NCBI GenBank assembly: GCA_030066595.1
Contig: JASJBI010000013.1
Span: forward strand, 1-64,000
Source of the DNA: Alphaproteobacteria bacterium
GTDB taxonomy: Bacteria; Pseudomonadota; Alphaproteobacteria; JAJFFI01
Reading direction: 5' to 3'
Length of the DNA stretch: 64,000 bases
Shown: positions 1 to 7,856 of the stretch, piece by piece
Position numbering within the stretch: the first letter of the stretch is position 1
How the letters are laid out: each line of letters starts with the position of its first letter
Program-made: the position numbers and the translations under genes
Notes under the pieces: generated by a model
The model's input: only the letters and a program-made list of their open reading frames with translations
Told to the model about the DNA's origin: nothing
The model's database searches: none

Positions 1-389
1 CCGGGCATGCAGAGATCCGCGCCTCGAGCCCTGTGCCGATCCAGACCGGTGAGAACTGGTGGTTCCCGCAGGACATGGCCCGGGCGATCGCTGCCAGGGC
101 GTCCGATCTGGCGATGCCGGACATCATGAAGATCGGCGGCGTCACCGGCTGGCTGCGTGCGGCCGGCCAGGCCGCGGCGGCCTCCCTGCCGGTCTCGAGC
201 CATACCTTCGTAGAGCCCAGCGCCCATGTCCTGGCGGTAACCCCGACCTGCCACTGGCTCGAGTATCTCGATATCGCGGGCGCGGTCCTCGAGCGCCGCG
301 CCGACCTTGCCGACGGTGCCGTGGCGCCGCGCGGACCGGGGTTCGGCATCGCCTGGGACGAGGAGGCAGTCGGCCGCTACGCCGTCTAG
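1..389 (+). CDS. Mandelate racemase/muconate lactonizing enzyme family protein, C-terminal part
   Basis: The window opens inside this gene, and about 128 residues remain up to the TAG at 387-389. They match the end of the mandelate racemase barrel closely. The metal-ligand Glu lies in GENWW, the catalytic-dyad Asp in MPDIMKIGG, the His in SSHTF and the final Glu in HWLE, so the visible half of the active site is intact. Family members abstract the alpha-proton of a carboxylate substrate using Mg2+, and act as racemases or as acid-sugar dehydratases. The substrate cannot be told from this fragment. The ORF-track start at 33 is an internal GTG, because the same frame is open to base 3. It converges on the GNAT gene that follows. 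Confidence 0.9.
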   Translation, partial: GHAEIRASSPVPIQTGENWWFPQDMARAIAARASDLAMPDIMKIGGVTGWLRAAGQAAAASLPVSSHTFVEPSAHVLAVTPTCHWLEYLDIAGAVLERRADLADGAVAPRGPGFGIAWDEEAVGRYAV

Positions 390-420
390 GCGCGCGAGAA
401 CGCCCCGCAGCCTGCCCCGG

Positions 421-562
421 CAGCTTTCCGGCAGGGGCGTCCCACCGGTCTAAGGCGTCGATATTTCCGCCAAACCGGCGCCATGACCGGGACGCTTTGG
501 GACCGGCGTGGTCCCAAAGCAGATGTCCGCAGTGCAGACAAACCGGCACCGGTGGGAAGCTG
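421..562. terminator. Hairpin region between convergent genes, candidate bidirectional terminator
   Basis: This lies between the 3' ends of the racemase-family gene and the GNAT gene. It holds a perfect 11-bp stem, GCTTTGGGACC (494-504) and its complement (510-520), with a 5-base loop. A wider inverted pair surrounds it: CCCACCGGT at 441-449 and ACCGGTGGG at 548-556, with CAGCTT/AAGCTG outside. There is no long T-run, so a terminator role is inferred from position. It could instead be a small REP-like repeat. Confidence 0.5.
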
Positions 563-575
563 TGAGGGGGCGCGC

Positions 576-1151
576 CTAGACCGCTTCGGTCCCCACCGAT
601 CGGGCCTCGACCCGCTGGCGCAGGCGCTCGAGCCATTGGTTGAGCATGGTTGTGCTGTCGCCGACGACCTCTTCCATGACGGTGAACTGGGTCGGCCAGA
701 TGAGCTCGATATCGCCTTCTACCATGCCGTGCCGGTAGGCCAGGTTGCCGTCGAACTTCTGCACGATCTTGCGCATCTTGATGTTGTCGGCCAGGCAGAT
801 GGCATGGATCTTCTGGATCGAACGGTTGCGGGCGACCACGAGGATCCGGCGGACCAGCTCGGTGCCGATGCCGCGGCCCTGGTGACCCACTTCGACCGTA
901 ACGGCAAGCTCCGCCTCGGGCGGCCAGCCGGTGTCCAACCCTGCGATCTCGGCGGCGCCGCGCAGCTCGCCCGCCTCGAAATGGCCGAGCACCAGCGTGC
1001 GCGCCGGGTCGAGCCCAGCCACGTACTCGCGGATGAACCCTTCGCCGACGCCGGCGGCGAATCGCATGGCCCGGTCTTCCGAGGTCAGACGCAGGAGATG
1101 CGCCTCATAGAGGTCGTATTCTGTGGTCAGCAGCTTGCGAATGTTGGTCAT
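576..1151 (-). CDS. GNAT family N-acetyltransferase
   Basis: A protein of about 191 residues with the GNAT fold. The acetyl-CoA loop region is VEVGHQGRGIGTELVRRIL, near the middle, which matches the family Q/R-x-x-G-x-G/A motif. It transfers an acetyl group from acetyl-CoA to an unknown amine, and the substrate cannot be inferred. I prefer the ATG at 1151 (MTNIRK) over the track start at 1163, because a GGAGG lies five bases upstream of 1151. It is divergent from the djlA-like gene and shares an AT-rich intergenic region with it. It converges on the upstream racemase-family gene. Confidence 0.8.
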   Translation of the reverse strand: MTNIRKLLTTEYDLYEAHLLRLTSEDRAMRFAAGVGEGFIREYVAGLDPARTLVLGHFEAGELRGAAEIAGLDTGWPPEAELAVTVEVGHQGRGIGTELVRRILVVARNRSIQKIHAICLADNIKMRKIVQKFDGNLAYRHGMVEGDIELIWPTQFTVMEEVVGDSTTMLNQWLERLRQRVEARSVGTEAV

Positions 1152-1234
1152 GGAGGCCTCCATCGCTCTCGCCTATCGAATAGGGGACCGGCCGTGGCCG
1201 ATCCTGGATTCCTCCCCCTTCAGACGCTAGGAAA

Positions 1235-1303
1235 TGTGCATCGCAAAACATAAATCAAGTTTTATTTTCAGGTATTTTTGTGACAAAATTGTGCACTGCA
1301 AAA
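1235..1303. promoter_or_regulatory. Direct repeat in AT-rich divergent intergenic region
   Basis: The 222-bp gap between the divergent GNAT and djlA-like genes has an AT-rich core unlike its surroundings. It holds two near-identical blocks, TGTGCATCGCAAAA (1235-1248) and TGTGCACTGCAAAA (1290-1303), 55 bases apart and 12/14 identical. Paired TGCA-rich blocks around a divergent promoter suggest operator sites. The binding protein is unknown. Confidence 0.45.
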
Positions 1304-1373
1304 GGCATACCACCAGGCGCTGCATCAAGGCCCGCTTGCCGTTCGGCGCCGCAAACGGCTAAGAACCCGTGCC

Positions 1374-2105
1374 ATGAGCATCTGGGGCAAACTGATCGGC
1401 GGGGCGGCCGGACTCGCCCTCGGCGGCCCGCTTGGCGGGCTGTTGGGCGCGCTGGCCGGACATGCCGTCGACCGCATGCGCGGCCGTGCGGTGGAATTTG
1501 GCGGCGCCGAGCAGAGGCAGCTTGCCTTCACGGTCGCGGTCATCACCCTGGGCGCCAAGATGGCCAAGGCCGACGGGGTGGTTACCCGGGAGGAGGTGGA
1601 CGCCTTCAAGCAGGTCTTTCAGGTGCCGCCGCACGAGTTCAAGACCGTGGCCCGGGTGTTCGATGAGGCGCGCCGCGAGCCCACCGGATACGAGCCCTAT
1701 GCCCGCCAGATCGCCGAGATGTTCGCGCATCAGCCGGCGGTGCTGGAAGAGCTTCTGAACGCCCTCTTCCACATCGCCCGGGCGGACGGCGTCTATCATC
1801 CGGCCGAGCGCGAGATTCTGCGCAGCTGCGCCGCCATCTTCGGCTTCAGCCCGCAGGATTTCGAGCGCATGGAGGCGGAGCAGATGGGGCCGGACAAGGC
1901 CGATCCCTATACCATCCTGGGGGTTGATCGGCAGGCGTCGGAGGCCGAGATCAAGTCCGCCTACCGCAAGTTCATTCGCGAGAACCACCCGGACAAGTTG
2001 ACCGCCGAGGGAATGCCTGAGGAGTTCATCCAGCTCGCCAACGAGCGGCTCGCCACCATCAACGCCGCCTACGACCGCATCCGCAAAGAGCGTGGGCTGA
2101 ACTAA
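1374..2105 (+). CDS. djlA: DjlA-like TerB/DnaJ-domain co-chaperone
   Basis: 243 residues. A Gly/Ala-rich N-terminus (LIGGAAGLALGGPLGGLLGALAG) resembles the single DjlA membrane segment. A TerB-like helical domain follows at about residues 45-165. A C-terminal J-domain at about 180-240 carries the HPD motif (ENHPDKL) that stimulates DnaK ATPase. E. coli DjlA is an inner-membrane J-protein with this domain order, linked to envelope stress and capsule regulation. Four bases separate it from uup downstream, so the two are probably cotranscribed. The start at 1374 fits the membrane segment being at the N-terminus. Confidence 0.88.
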   Translation: MSIWGKLIGGAAGLALGGPLGGLLGALAGHAVDRMRGRAVEFGGAEQRQLAFTVAVITLGAKMAKADGVVTREEVDAFKQVFQVPPHEFKTVARVFDEARREPTGYEPYARQIAEMFAHQPAVLEELLNALFHIARADGVYHPAEREILRSCAAIFGFSPQDFERMEAEQMGPDKADPYTILGVDRQASEAEIKSAYRKFIRENHPDKLTAEGMPEEFIQLANERLATINAAYDRIRKERGLN

Positions 2106-2109
2106 GAGG

Positions 2110-3936
2110 ATGGCGGAGCCGCCTCTCCTGTCATTGCGCGGCGTGCGCGTGGGCTTTGGCGCCGCGCCGCTGTTTGCCGATGTCGACCTGCAGCTCAGCC
2201 GCCGCGACCGCGCCTGCCTGGTCGGCCGCAACGGCAGCGGCAAGTCGACCCTGTTGAAGCTGATCGCGGGCGAGATCGAAGCGGACGACGGCGAACGCTT
2301 CGTCCAGCCGGGCATTCGGATCGCGCACCTGCATCAGGATCCGGTGTTCGATCCCGACGAGAGCGTCGCCGCCTTTGTCGCCGCCGGGCGCCATCCCAGG
2401 CACGCGGTCGACGCCATGCTGGCGGCGGTCACGCTGGACGGCGGGCGGCGCATGGGCAGCCTCTCGGGCGGGGAGGGACGTCGCGCCGCCATCGCCCGCG
2501 CGCTGGTCGGCGAGCCGGACGTGCTGCTGCTGGACGAGCCCACAAATCATCTGGATCTGGCGGCGATCGAATGGCTGGAGCGGCGGCTCAGGGCCGAGAC
2601 CGCGGCCGTGCTCACGGTCAGCCACGACCGCACCTTCCTGGCCAACAGCACGGGTCGGATTTGCTGGCTGGACCGGAGCCGCCTGCGCCAGCACGAGCGG
2701 GGCTTTGCCGCGTTCGAGGCGTGGTCCGAGGCCGTGCTGGAGGCCGAGGCCAAGGAACTCGAGCGGCTCAATGTCAAGATCGCCGAGGAGACCCGTTGGC
2801 TGCTGCGGGGCATCACCGCCCGACGCCGGCGCAATCAGGGGCGGCTCCGCAAGCTCGCCGAGATGCGCGCCAGCCGCGCCGCGCTGCTGGCCGAGCGGGG
2901 TGCCGTGGGCAAGCTCGAGGCGGAAGACGGCAAGGTCAAGAGCCGGCTTGTGATCGAGGCCCAGTCGCTGTCCAAGGCGTTCGCCCAGGGGGACGATGGC
3001 GAGCTGGCGATCGTGCGCGACTTCTCGACCCGCATCCTGCGCGGCGACCGGATCGGGGTCATCGGCCCCAACGGGGCCGGCAAGACCACGCTGTTGCGGC
3101 TGCTGGTGGGCGAGCTCAAGCCCGATGCGGGCAAGGTGCGCGTCGGCAAGGCGCTTCGGGTGGCCTATTTCGACCAGCGCCGCGAGCAGCTCGACCCCAA
3201 GGAAACGCCCTGGCGCACGCTCTGTCCGCAGGGCGGCGACTCGGTCATGGTCCAGGGGCGGCAGCGCCATGTGGTCGGCTATCTCAAGGACTTTCTGTTC
3301 ACCGCCGAGCAGGCCAAGAGTCCGATCGCGACCCTGTCCGGTGGCGAGCGCAACCGGCTGCTCTTGGCCATGATCCTGGCCCAGCCGGCCGACCTCTTGG
3401 TCCTGGACGAGCCGACCAACGATCTCGACATGGACACTCTCGACCTCTTGCAGGAGATGCTTGCGGACTATGGCGGCACCCTGCTGATCGTGAGCCACGA
3501 CCGGGACTTCCTCGACCGCACCGTCAGCAGCACCATCGCGGTCGAGGGCGGCGGCGAGGTGGTCGAGTATGCCGGCGGCTACCAGGACTATCTGGCACAA
3601 CGCAAGACCGCCGCCCGCCCGGCCGCGGCGCCGGCGAAAAGGGAAGGGGAGAGGCGGCCCGCTGCGGCGCGGCGGCGGGCCGCGACCAAGCTGGGCTACA
3701 AGGATCAGCGCGAACTGGACGCGCTGCCGGAGCGCATGGCCGCGCTGTCGGGCGAGATCGACCGGCTCGAGGCGACCCTCGCCGACCCCGAGCTGTATCG
3801 GCGTACGCCTGAGACCTTCGAGCGCAACGCCGCCGCGCTACAGGAGAAGCGGCACGCCCTGGCCGAGGCCGAGGAGCGCTGGCTCGAGCTCGAGGAGAAA
3901 CGCGAGGCCCTGGCCGACGGGACGCGAGGGTCGTGA
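2110..3936 (+). CDS. uup: ABC-F ATPase, Uup type
   Basis: 608 residues with two ABC ATPase cassettes in one chain and no membrane segments. Walker A motifs are GRNGSGKST and GPNGAGKTT, signatures are LSGGEGRR and LSGGERNR, and both Walker B boxes end in DEPTN. A charged linker joins the cassettes. The last 90 or so residues form a Lys/Arg-rich, then coiled-coil tail (ERMAALSGEIDRLEATLAD), which is typical of Uup and helps bind DNA or RNA. ABC-F proteins act on ribosomes, and Uup is also linked to transposon excision and branched DNA intermediates. The stop overlaps the start of the next gene. Confidence 0.9.
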   Translation: MAEPPLLSLRGVRVGFGAAPLFADVDLQLSRRDRACLVGRNGSGKSTLLKLIAGEIEADDGERFVQPGIRIAHLHQDPVFDPDESVAAFVAAGRHPRHAVDAMLAAVTLDGGRRMGSLSGGEGRRAAIARALVGEPDVLLLDEPTNHLDLAAIEWLERRLRAETAAVLTVSHDRTFLANSTGRICWLDRSRLRQHERGFAAFEAWSEAVLEAEAKELERLNVKIAEETRWLLRGITARRRRNQGRLRKLAEMRASRAALLAERGAVGKLEAEDGKVKSRLVIEAQSLSKAFAQGDDGELAIVRDFSTRILRGDRIGVIGPNGAGKTTLLRLLVGELKPDAGKVRVGKALRVAYFDQRREQLDPKETPWRTLCPQGGDSVMVQGRQRHVVGYLKDFLFTAEQAKSPIATLSGGERNRLLLAMILAQPADLLVLDEPTNDLDMDTLDLLQEMLADYGGTLLIVSHDRDFLDRTVSSTIAVEGGGEVVEYAGGYQDYLAQRKTAARPAAAPAKREGERRPAAARRRAATKLGYKDQRELDALPERMAALSGEIDRLEATLADPELYRRTPETFERNAAALQEKRHALAEAEERWLELEEKREALADGTRGS

Positions 3937-4799
3937 CGCCGGCCCATATGCTTCTGGCCGTGTTCATCATGGCGATCTGGGGCTTCAACTTCGCGGTCGC
4001 CAAGTCGGGCGTGGAAGAGATGCCGCCCTTGTTCCTGACGGCGTTGCGCTTTGCCCTGGTGGCCTTTCTGATGGTCTGGTTCGTGCGCCCGCCGCGGGGC
4101 TATCTGCGCGCGGTGATGGCCCTGTCCGTGACCATGGGCAGCCTGCATTTCGGTCTGATGTTCACCGGCCTGACCCGGGTCGACGCCTCGGTCGCCGCCA
4201 TCGCCATCCAGCTTCAGGTGCCGTTCGCCGCGATTCTCGCCGCGGCCCTGTTCAAGGACCGGCTCGGCTGGCGCCGGGCCGCCGGCATGGCGGTCGCCTT
4301 TGCCGGCATCCTGCTGATCGTAGGCGAGCCGCGGGTCCGGACCGAACTGGTCTATCTGCTCTGCGTGATCGGCGCGTCTTTCGTCTGGGCCACCGCCAAC
4401 GTCCAGATCAAGGCGCTCGATGAGATCGACGGCATGACCTTGAACGCCTGGATCTCCCTGTTTGCCGCGCCGCAGCTCCTGGTGCTGTCGCTGCTGTTCG
4501 AGGACGGCCAACTCGAGGCTGCGGCCGCCGCGACCTGGGTCGGCTGGGGTTCGATCGTCTACATGGCGGTGGTGACCACCATGTTCGCCTACGGGCTGTG
4601 GTACGGTCTGATCGGCCGCTATCCCACCAACCAGACCATGCCGTTTACGCTGCTGGTGCCGGTGTTCGGTGTGCTGTCGGGCGTGCTGGTGCGCGGCGAG
4701 CCGTTTGGCTGGCTGACGGCCGCGGGCGGTATCTTGACGCTCGCGGGCGTCGGCGTGATCGTGCTGCGCCGGCCGAAGCTCGCGAGCCCCGAGGGCTAG
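3933..4799 (+). CDS. EamA/DMT-superfamily transporter
   Basis: 288 residues, strongly hydrophobic throughout, with about ten predicted membrane helices arranged as two EamA repeats. The N-terminal IWGFNFAVAKSGVEEMPPLF is a family hallmark, close to the YdeD/EamA group that exports O-acetylserine and cysteine. The actual substrate is unknown. The GTG start at 3933 overlaps the uup stop by four bases, so translation is probably coupled. It acts in the inner membrane, exchanging small metabolites. Confidence 0.86.
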   Translation: MTPAHMLLAVFIMAIWGFNFAVAKSGVEEMPPLFLTALRFALVAFLMVWFVRPPRGYLRAVMALSVTMGSLHFGLMFTGLTRVDASVAAIAIQLQVPFAAILAAALFKDRLGWRRAAGMAVAFAGILLIVGEPRVRTELVYLLCVIGASFVWATANVQIKALDEIDGMTLNAWISLFAAPQLLVLSLLFEDGQLEAAAAATWVGWGSIVYMAVVTTMFAYGLWYGLIGRYPTNQTMPFTLLVPVFGVLSGVLVRGEPFGWLTAAGGILTLAGVGVIVLRRPKLASPEG

Positions 4800-4883
4800 C
4801 ACCGATCCGAGGCGCAACCGGACGCGGGCTCTTGGCGCATCCGCTCTTTCCACCGACAGCAAAGCGACTAAACTAGGATCAGG

Positions 4884-4907
4884 ACGCAAACCGGAACCGG
4901 GTTGCGT
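4884..4907 (+). other. Hairpin in the leader of the HD-domain gene
   Basis: ACGCAAACCGG (4884-4894) and CCGGGTTGCGT (4897-4907) form an 11-bp stem with one mismatch and a 2-base gap. The start codon lies 31 bases downstream. A possible -10 (TAAACT) lies just upstream, near 4868. It may be a leader hairpin or a dyad operator, and no known riboswitch is recognised here. Confidence 0.35.
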
Positions 4908-4938
4908 GGCCCTGCCAGGTCCGGAGTGAGGACAGGTC

Positions 4939-5799
4939 GTGTTGAACTTGACGACCACGGTCGCGAAGGCGCTGGGCAAGCGGCTCGCCAAGACGTATCT
5001 GCATTATTACGGCGGCGAACAGCCGAGCTACGCCAATGTGATCGACGCCGGCGCGCGCCTGCTGATCGAACGGATCGGCACCAGCGACGCCCTCTATCAC
5101 GACATTGATCACACCATCATGGTCACCCTGGTCGGCCAGGATATCCTCCGGGGCAGGCTGTTGTGCGCGCCTGTCCGCCCGGCCGACTGGCTGCACTACA
5201 CCTTCGCCCTGTTGTGTCACGACATCGGCTATGTGCGCGGCGTGTGCAGCGGTGACACGCGGGACAGCTTCGTCATCAACGAAGCGGGCGAGCGCATCAC
5301 GCTGCCGCGGGGCGCCTCGGACGCGGCCCTCACCGACTATCACATCGAGCGCGGCAAGATCTTCGTGAAGGAGCGCTGCGCGGAGGCGCCGGAGCTCGAC
5401 GGCGAGCGGCTCGCGCGCGCGGTCGAGCTGACCCGCTTTCCGGTGCCGGCGGACGACGATCATGCCGAGACTGGCACCGAGGCGGGCTTGGTGCGGGCCG
5501 CCGACCTGATCGGCCAGCTTGCCGATCCGCACTATCTGCGCAAGCTCAACGCGCTCTACCAGGAGTTTGTGGAAACGGGCAAGGCGAAGGAGCTCGATCT
5601 GAACAGTCCGGCGGACCTCCTAGATCTCTATCCCAAGTTCTTTTGGGAGTCGGTCGAACCCTACATTGCCGACGCACTCCGCTATCTGGAACTGACCTCG
5701 GAGGGTCGGCAGTGGGTCGCCAACCTGTACAGCCACGTCTTCGCCATCGAGCATCAGAGGCCGCGCATGGGACCGTTCCTGGGAGCCGACGAGCGTTGA
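4939..5799 (+). CDS. HD-domain metal-dependent phosphohydrolase
   Basis: 286 residues. Metal-binding signatures are YHDIDHT near residue 55 and LCHDIGYVRG near residue 94, the His-Asp pair of the HD superfamily. Later residues, including HAETGTEAGLVRAADLIGQL, fit the same all-helical fold. The spacing resembles HD-type nucleotide phosphohydrolases and 3',5'-cyclic phosphodiesterases, but substrate choice cannot be made by eye. There is no signal peptide, so it is cytoplasmic. The start is GTG (MLNLTTTV). An adenylate cyclase lies about 4 kb downstream, so activity on cyclic nucleotides is a possibility only. Confidence 0.78.
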   Translation: MLNLTTTVAKALGKRLAKTYLHYYGGEQPSYANVIDAGARLLIERIGTSDALYHDIDHTIMVTLVGQDILRGRLLCAPVRPADWLHYTFALLCHDIGYVRGVCSGDTRDSFVINEAGERITLPRGASDAALTDYHIERGKIFVKERCAEAPELDGERLARAVELTRFPVPADDDHAETGTEAGLVRAADLIGQLADPHYLRKLNALYQEFVETGKAKELDLNSPADLLDLYPKFFWESVEPYIADALRYLELTSEGRQWVANLYSHVFAIEHQRPRMGPFLGADER

Positions 5800-5850
5800 T
5801 CGGCCATCCTGGATAGCAGGCTCGGAGTCCGCGGCGACCGTGCGCATGCC

Positions 5851-6591
5851 ATGACCATGATCGATCGGCCCTCGCCCAACCACAACGAACGCCGCGCGGA
5901 CGGCGTTCGCATGCTGGTGCTGCACTACACCGGCATGCGCTCAGCCGCGGAGGCGCTCCGGCGCATGTGCGATCCCCAGTCCCAGGTCAGCGCCCACTAC
6001 ATGGTCGACGAGGACGGCTCGGTTTACCGGCTGGTGCCTGAGGAGCGGCGGGCCTGGCACGCGGGCGATTCGTCCTGGGGGGATCGGTCCGACGTCAACA
6101 GCCGGTCGGTCGGCATCGAGCTGGTGAACCCGGGGCACGAGTTCGGCTATCGCAACTTCACCGAGCCGCAGATGGAGGCGCTGGTGCCGCTGGCGCAGGA
6201 CATCGTCGGGCGCCACGGCATCGCGCCGCGAGATGTCCTGGGCCATTCCGACGTGGCGCCGCAGCGCAAGCTGGACCCCGGCGAGCGCTTCCATTGGGCC
6301 CGGCTGGCCAAGGCCGGGGTCGGCCTCTGGCCCTTCGACGCCGCCGCCATCGGCCTGCCGGTGGGGCCGACCTTGGCGCGGGGCGCCGCGGGCAAGGAGG
6401 TCGCCGCGGCACAGGACCTCCTGGCCCAGATCGGCTATGCGGTGCCGCGGACCGGCGTGCTGGACGACGAGACCGCCAACGTCATCCGCGCCTTTCAGCG
6501 TCACTTCCGGCCCGCCGGGGTCAGCGGCAACCTGGACGTGGAAACGGTCGGCCGGCTGGTCACGCTGGTCGAGCATCTCGGGTTGGTCTGA
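5851..6591 (+). CDS. N-acetylmuramoyl-L-alanine amidase, AmpD/AmiD type, with peptidoglycan-binding domain
   Basis: 246 residues. An Amidase_2 domain at about 10-155 has the zinc ligands in LHYTGM, in the mid-domain WHAG region and in GHSDVAPQRKLDPG. A PG_binding_1 domain at about 170-240 (AAAQDLLAQIGY ... IRAFQRHFRP) follows. It would cleave the MurNAc-L-Ala bond of (anhydro)muropeptides in cell-wall recycling. There is no signal peptide or lipobox, unlike E. coli AmiD, so it looks cytoplasmic and AmpD-like despite the wall-binding domain. It sits 50 bases after the HD gene and 4 bases before the PH-like gene. Confidence 0.88.
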   Translation: MTMIDRPSPNHNERRADGVRMLVLHYTGMRSAAEALRRMCDPQSQVSAHYMVDEDGSVYRLVPEERRAWHAGDSSWGDRSDVNSRSVGIELVNPGHEFGYRNFTEPQMEALVPLAQDIVGRHGIAPRDVLGHSDVAPQRKLDPGERFHWARLAKAGVGLWPFDAAAIGLPVGPTLARGAAGKEVAAAQDLLAQIGYAVPRTGVLDDETANVIRAFQRHFRPAGVSGNLDVETVGRLVTLVEHLGLV

Positions 6592-6595
6592 CGGC

Positions 6596-7123
6596 GTGCG
6601 CAACGGACAGGCGCTGGAAATCCGCTACACGCGTCTGCGGCCGGCCTTCGGCGCGGCGCTGCATTTCGCCGTGGCCGTCGCCTTCCGGCTCGGCCCCGAG
6701 GCCGGCATTCCGTGGCCATTCCCGGACTGGCTGGCGTTGACCCTCATACTCATCATCGCGCTGCAGGGCGTGCGGCTCAGCGTCATCGCGCTCGCTCCAG
6801 GCGGGCCGGCCCTCACCATCGGCGCCGAGGGCATCGAGATCGGCAAGCCCGCGATCGGCTTCGTCCCCTGGGCGCGTATCGAGAGCATCCAGCTCGTCGG
6901 CCGCATGTTCCGGCGCAAGCAACTGGTGATCCGCTTTCGCGAGCCGCACCCGCGGTTTCCGCAGGATGGCCTGATCTACCTGCCGGTCACGCCCGCGCTG
7001 ATGCGCGACATGTCTTCGCTCGAGGTGAACCTGTACTTCATTGACCGGAGCCTCGCCGAGATCACCGGCGCTCTGGCGCGGTTCTGGCCGGCCTTCGAGC
7101 CCGAGCTACCGCCCCCGGCTTGA
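6596..7123 (+). CDS. Small membrane protein with PH-like (STM3941-like) domain
   Basis: 175 residues from a GTG four bases after the amidase stop. The longer track ORF in this frame (6233) is a shadow across the amidase. Two hydrophobic segments lie at about 15-35 and 45-65. They are followed by a beta-rich domain with GPALTIGAEGIEIG ... FVPWARIESIQ, the pattern of bacterial PH-like/STM3941-type domains. The function is unknown. Close coupling to the amidase suggests an envelope role. rnpB begins 26 bases later on the same strand. Confidence 0.6.
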   Translation: MRNGQALEIRYTRLRPAFGAALHFAVAVAFRLGPEAGIPWPFPDWLALTLILIIALQGVRLSVIALAPGGPALTIGAEGIEIGKPAIGFVPWARIESIQLVGRMFRRKQLVIRFREPHPRFPQDGLIYLPVTPALMRDMSSLEVNLYFIDRSLAEITGALARFWPAFEPELPPPA

Positions 7124-7149
7124 CGCGGTGGCGCCGACCCCCTAGGTGA

Positions 7150-7551
<402 letters not shown>

Positions 7552-7856
7552 TCCCGAACGGACTCCAAGAGAGCGCGGGCGGCAGCGCGAGCCGCCGGAA
7601 AGCATCCGCTTGCCTCGGGACCCGCGCGGCGTCGCGGGCCGAGTCCACCCGTGATGCCGCAAGTCTCGATCCGGTTCCCCCCAGAGAAGAAGAAGCGTGT
7701 CGAGCCGATGTGAGTCTTCGCACTGTGCCGCCGCTTTCTACATGTCAGAGTGGCAGAACGGGGCACTTGCCTACAACGACACGGCAGAGTCGGTTGCCCG
7801 ATGCAGCGAATGCGAGAGGGGCACGTCTGAAACTTCAGCAAAGGGGGGGAATTCCA
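7552..7856 (+). other. Intergenic region between rnpB and beta-helix gene
   Basis: No gene is supported here. Just after rnpB there are two short GC stems: GGCGGC/GCCGCC at 7578-7596 and CCCGCG/CGCGGG at 7621-7638. Either could help end the rnpB transcript, but neither has a T-run. The last 130 bases are less GC-rich and probably hold the promoter of the secreted protein gene. Its Shine-Dalgarno is AAGGGGGGG at about 7841-7849. Confidence 0.4.

Noticed and set aside
2131-3600. A 489-residue minus-strand ORF opposite uup
   Set aside because: Shadow of a clear ABC-F ATPase. It has no recognisable motif.
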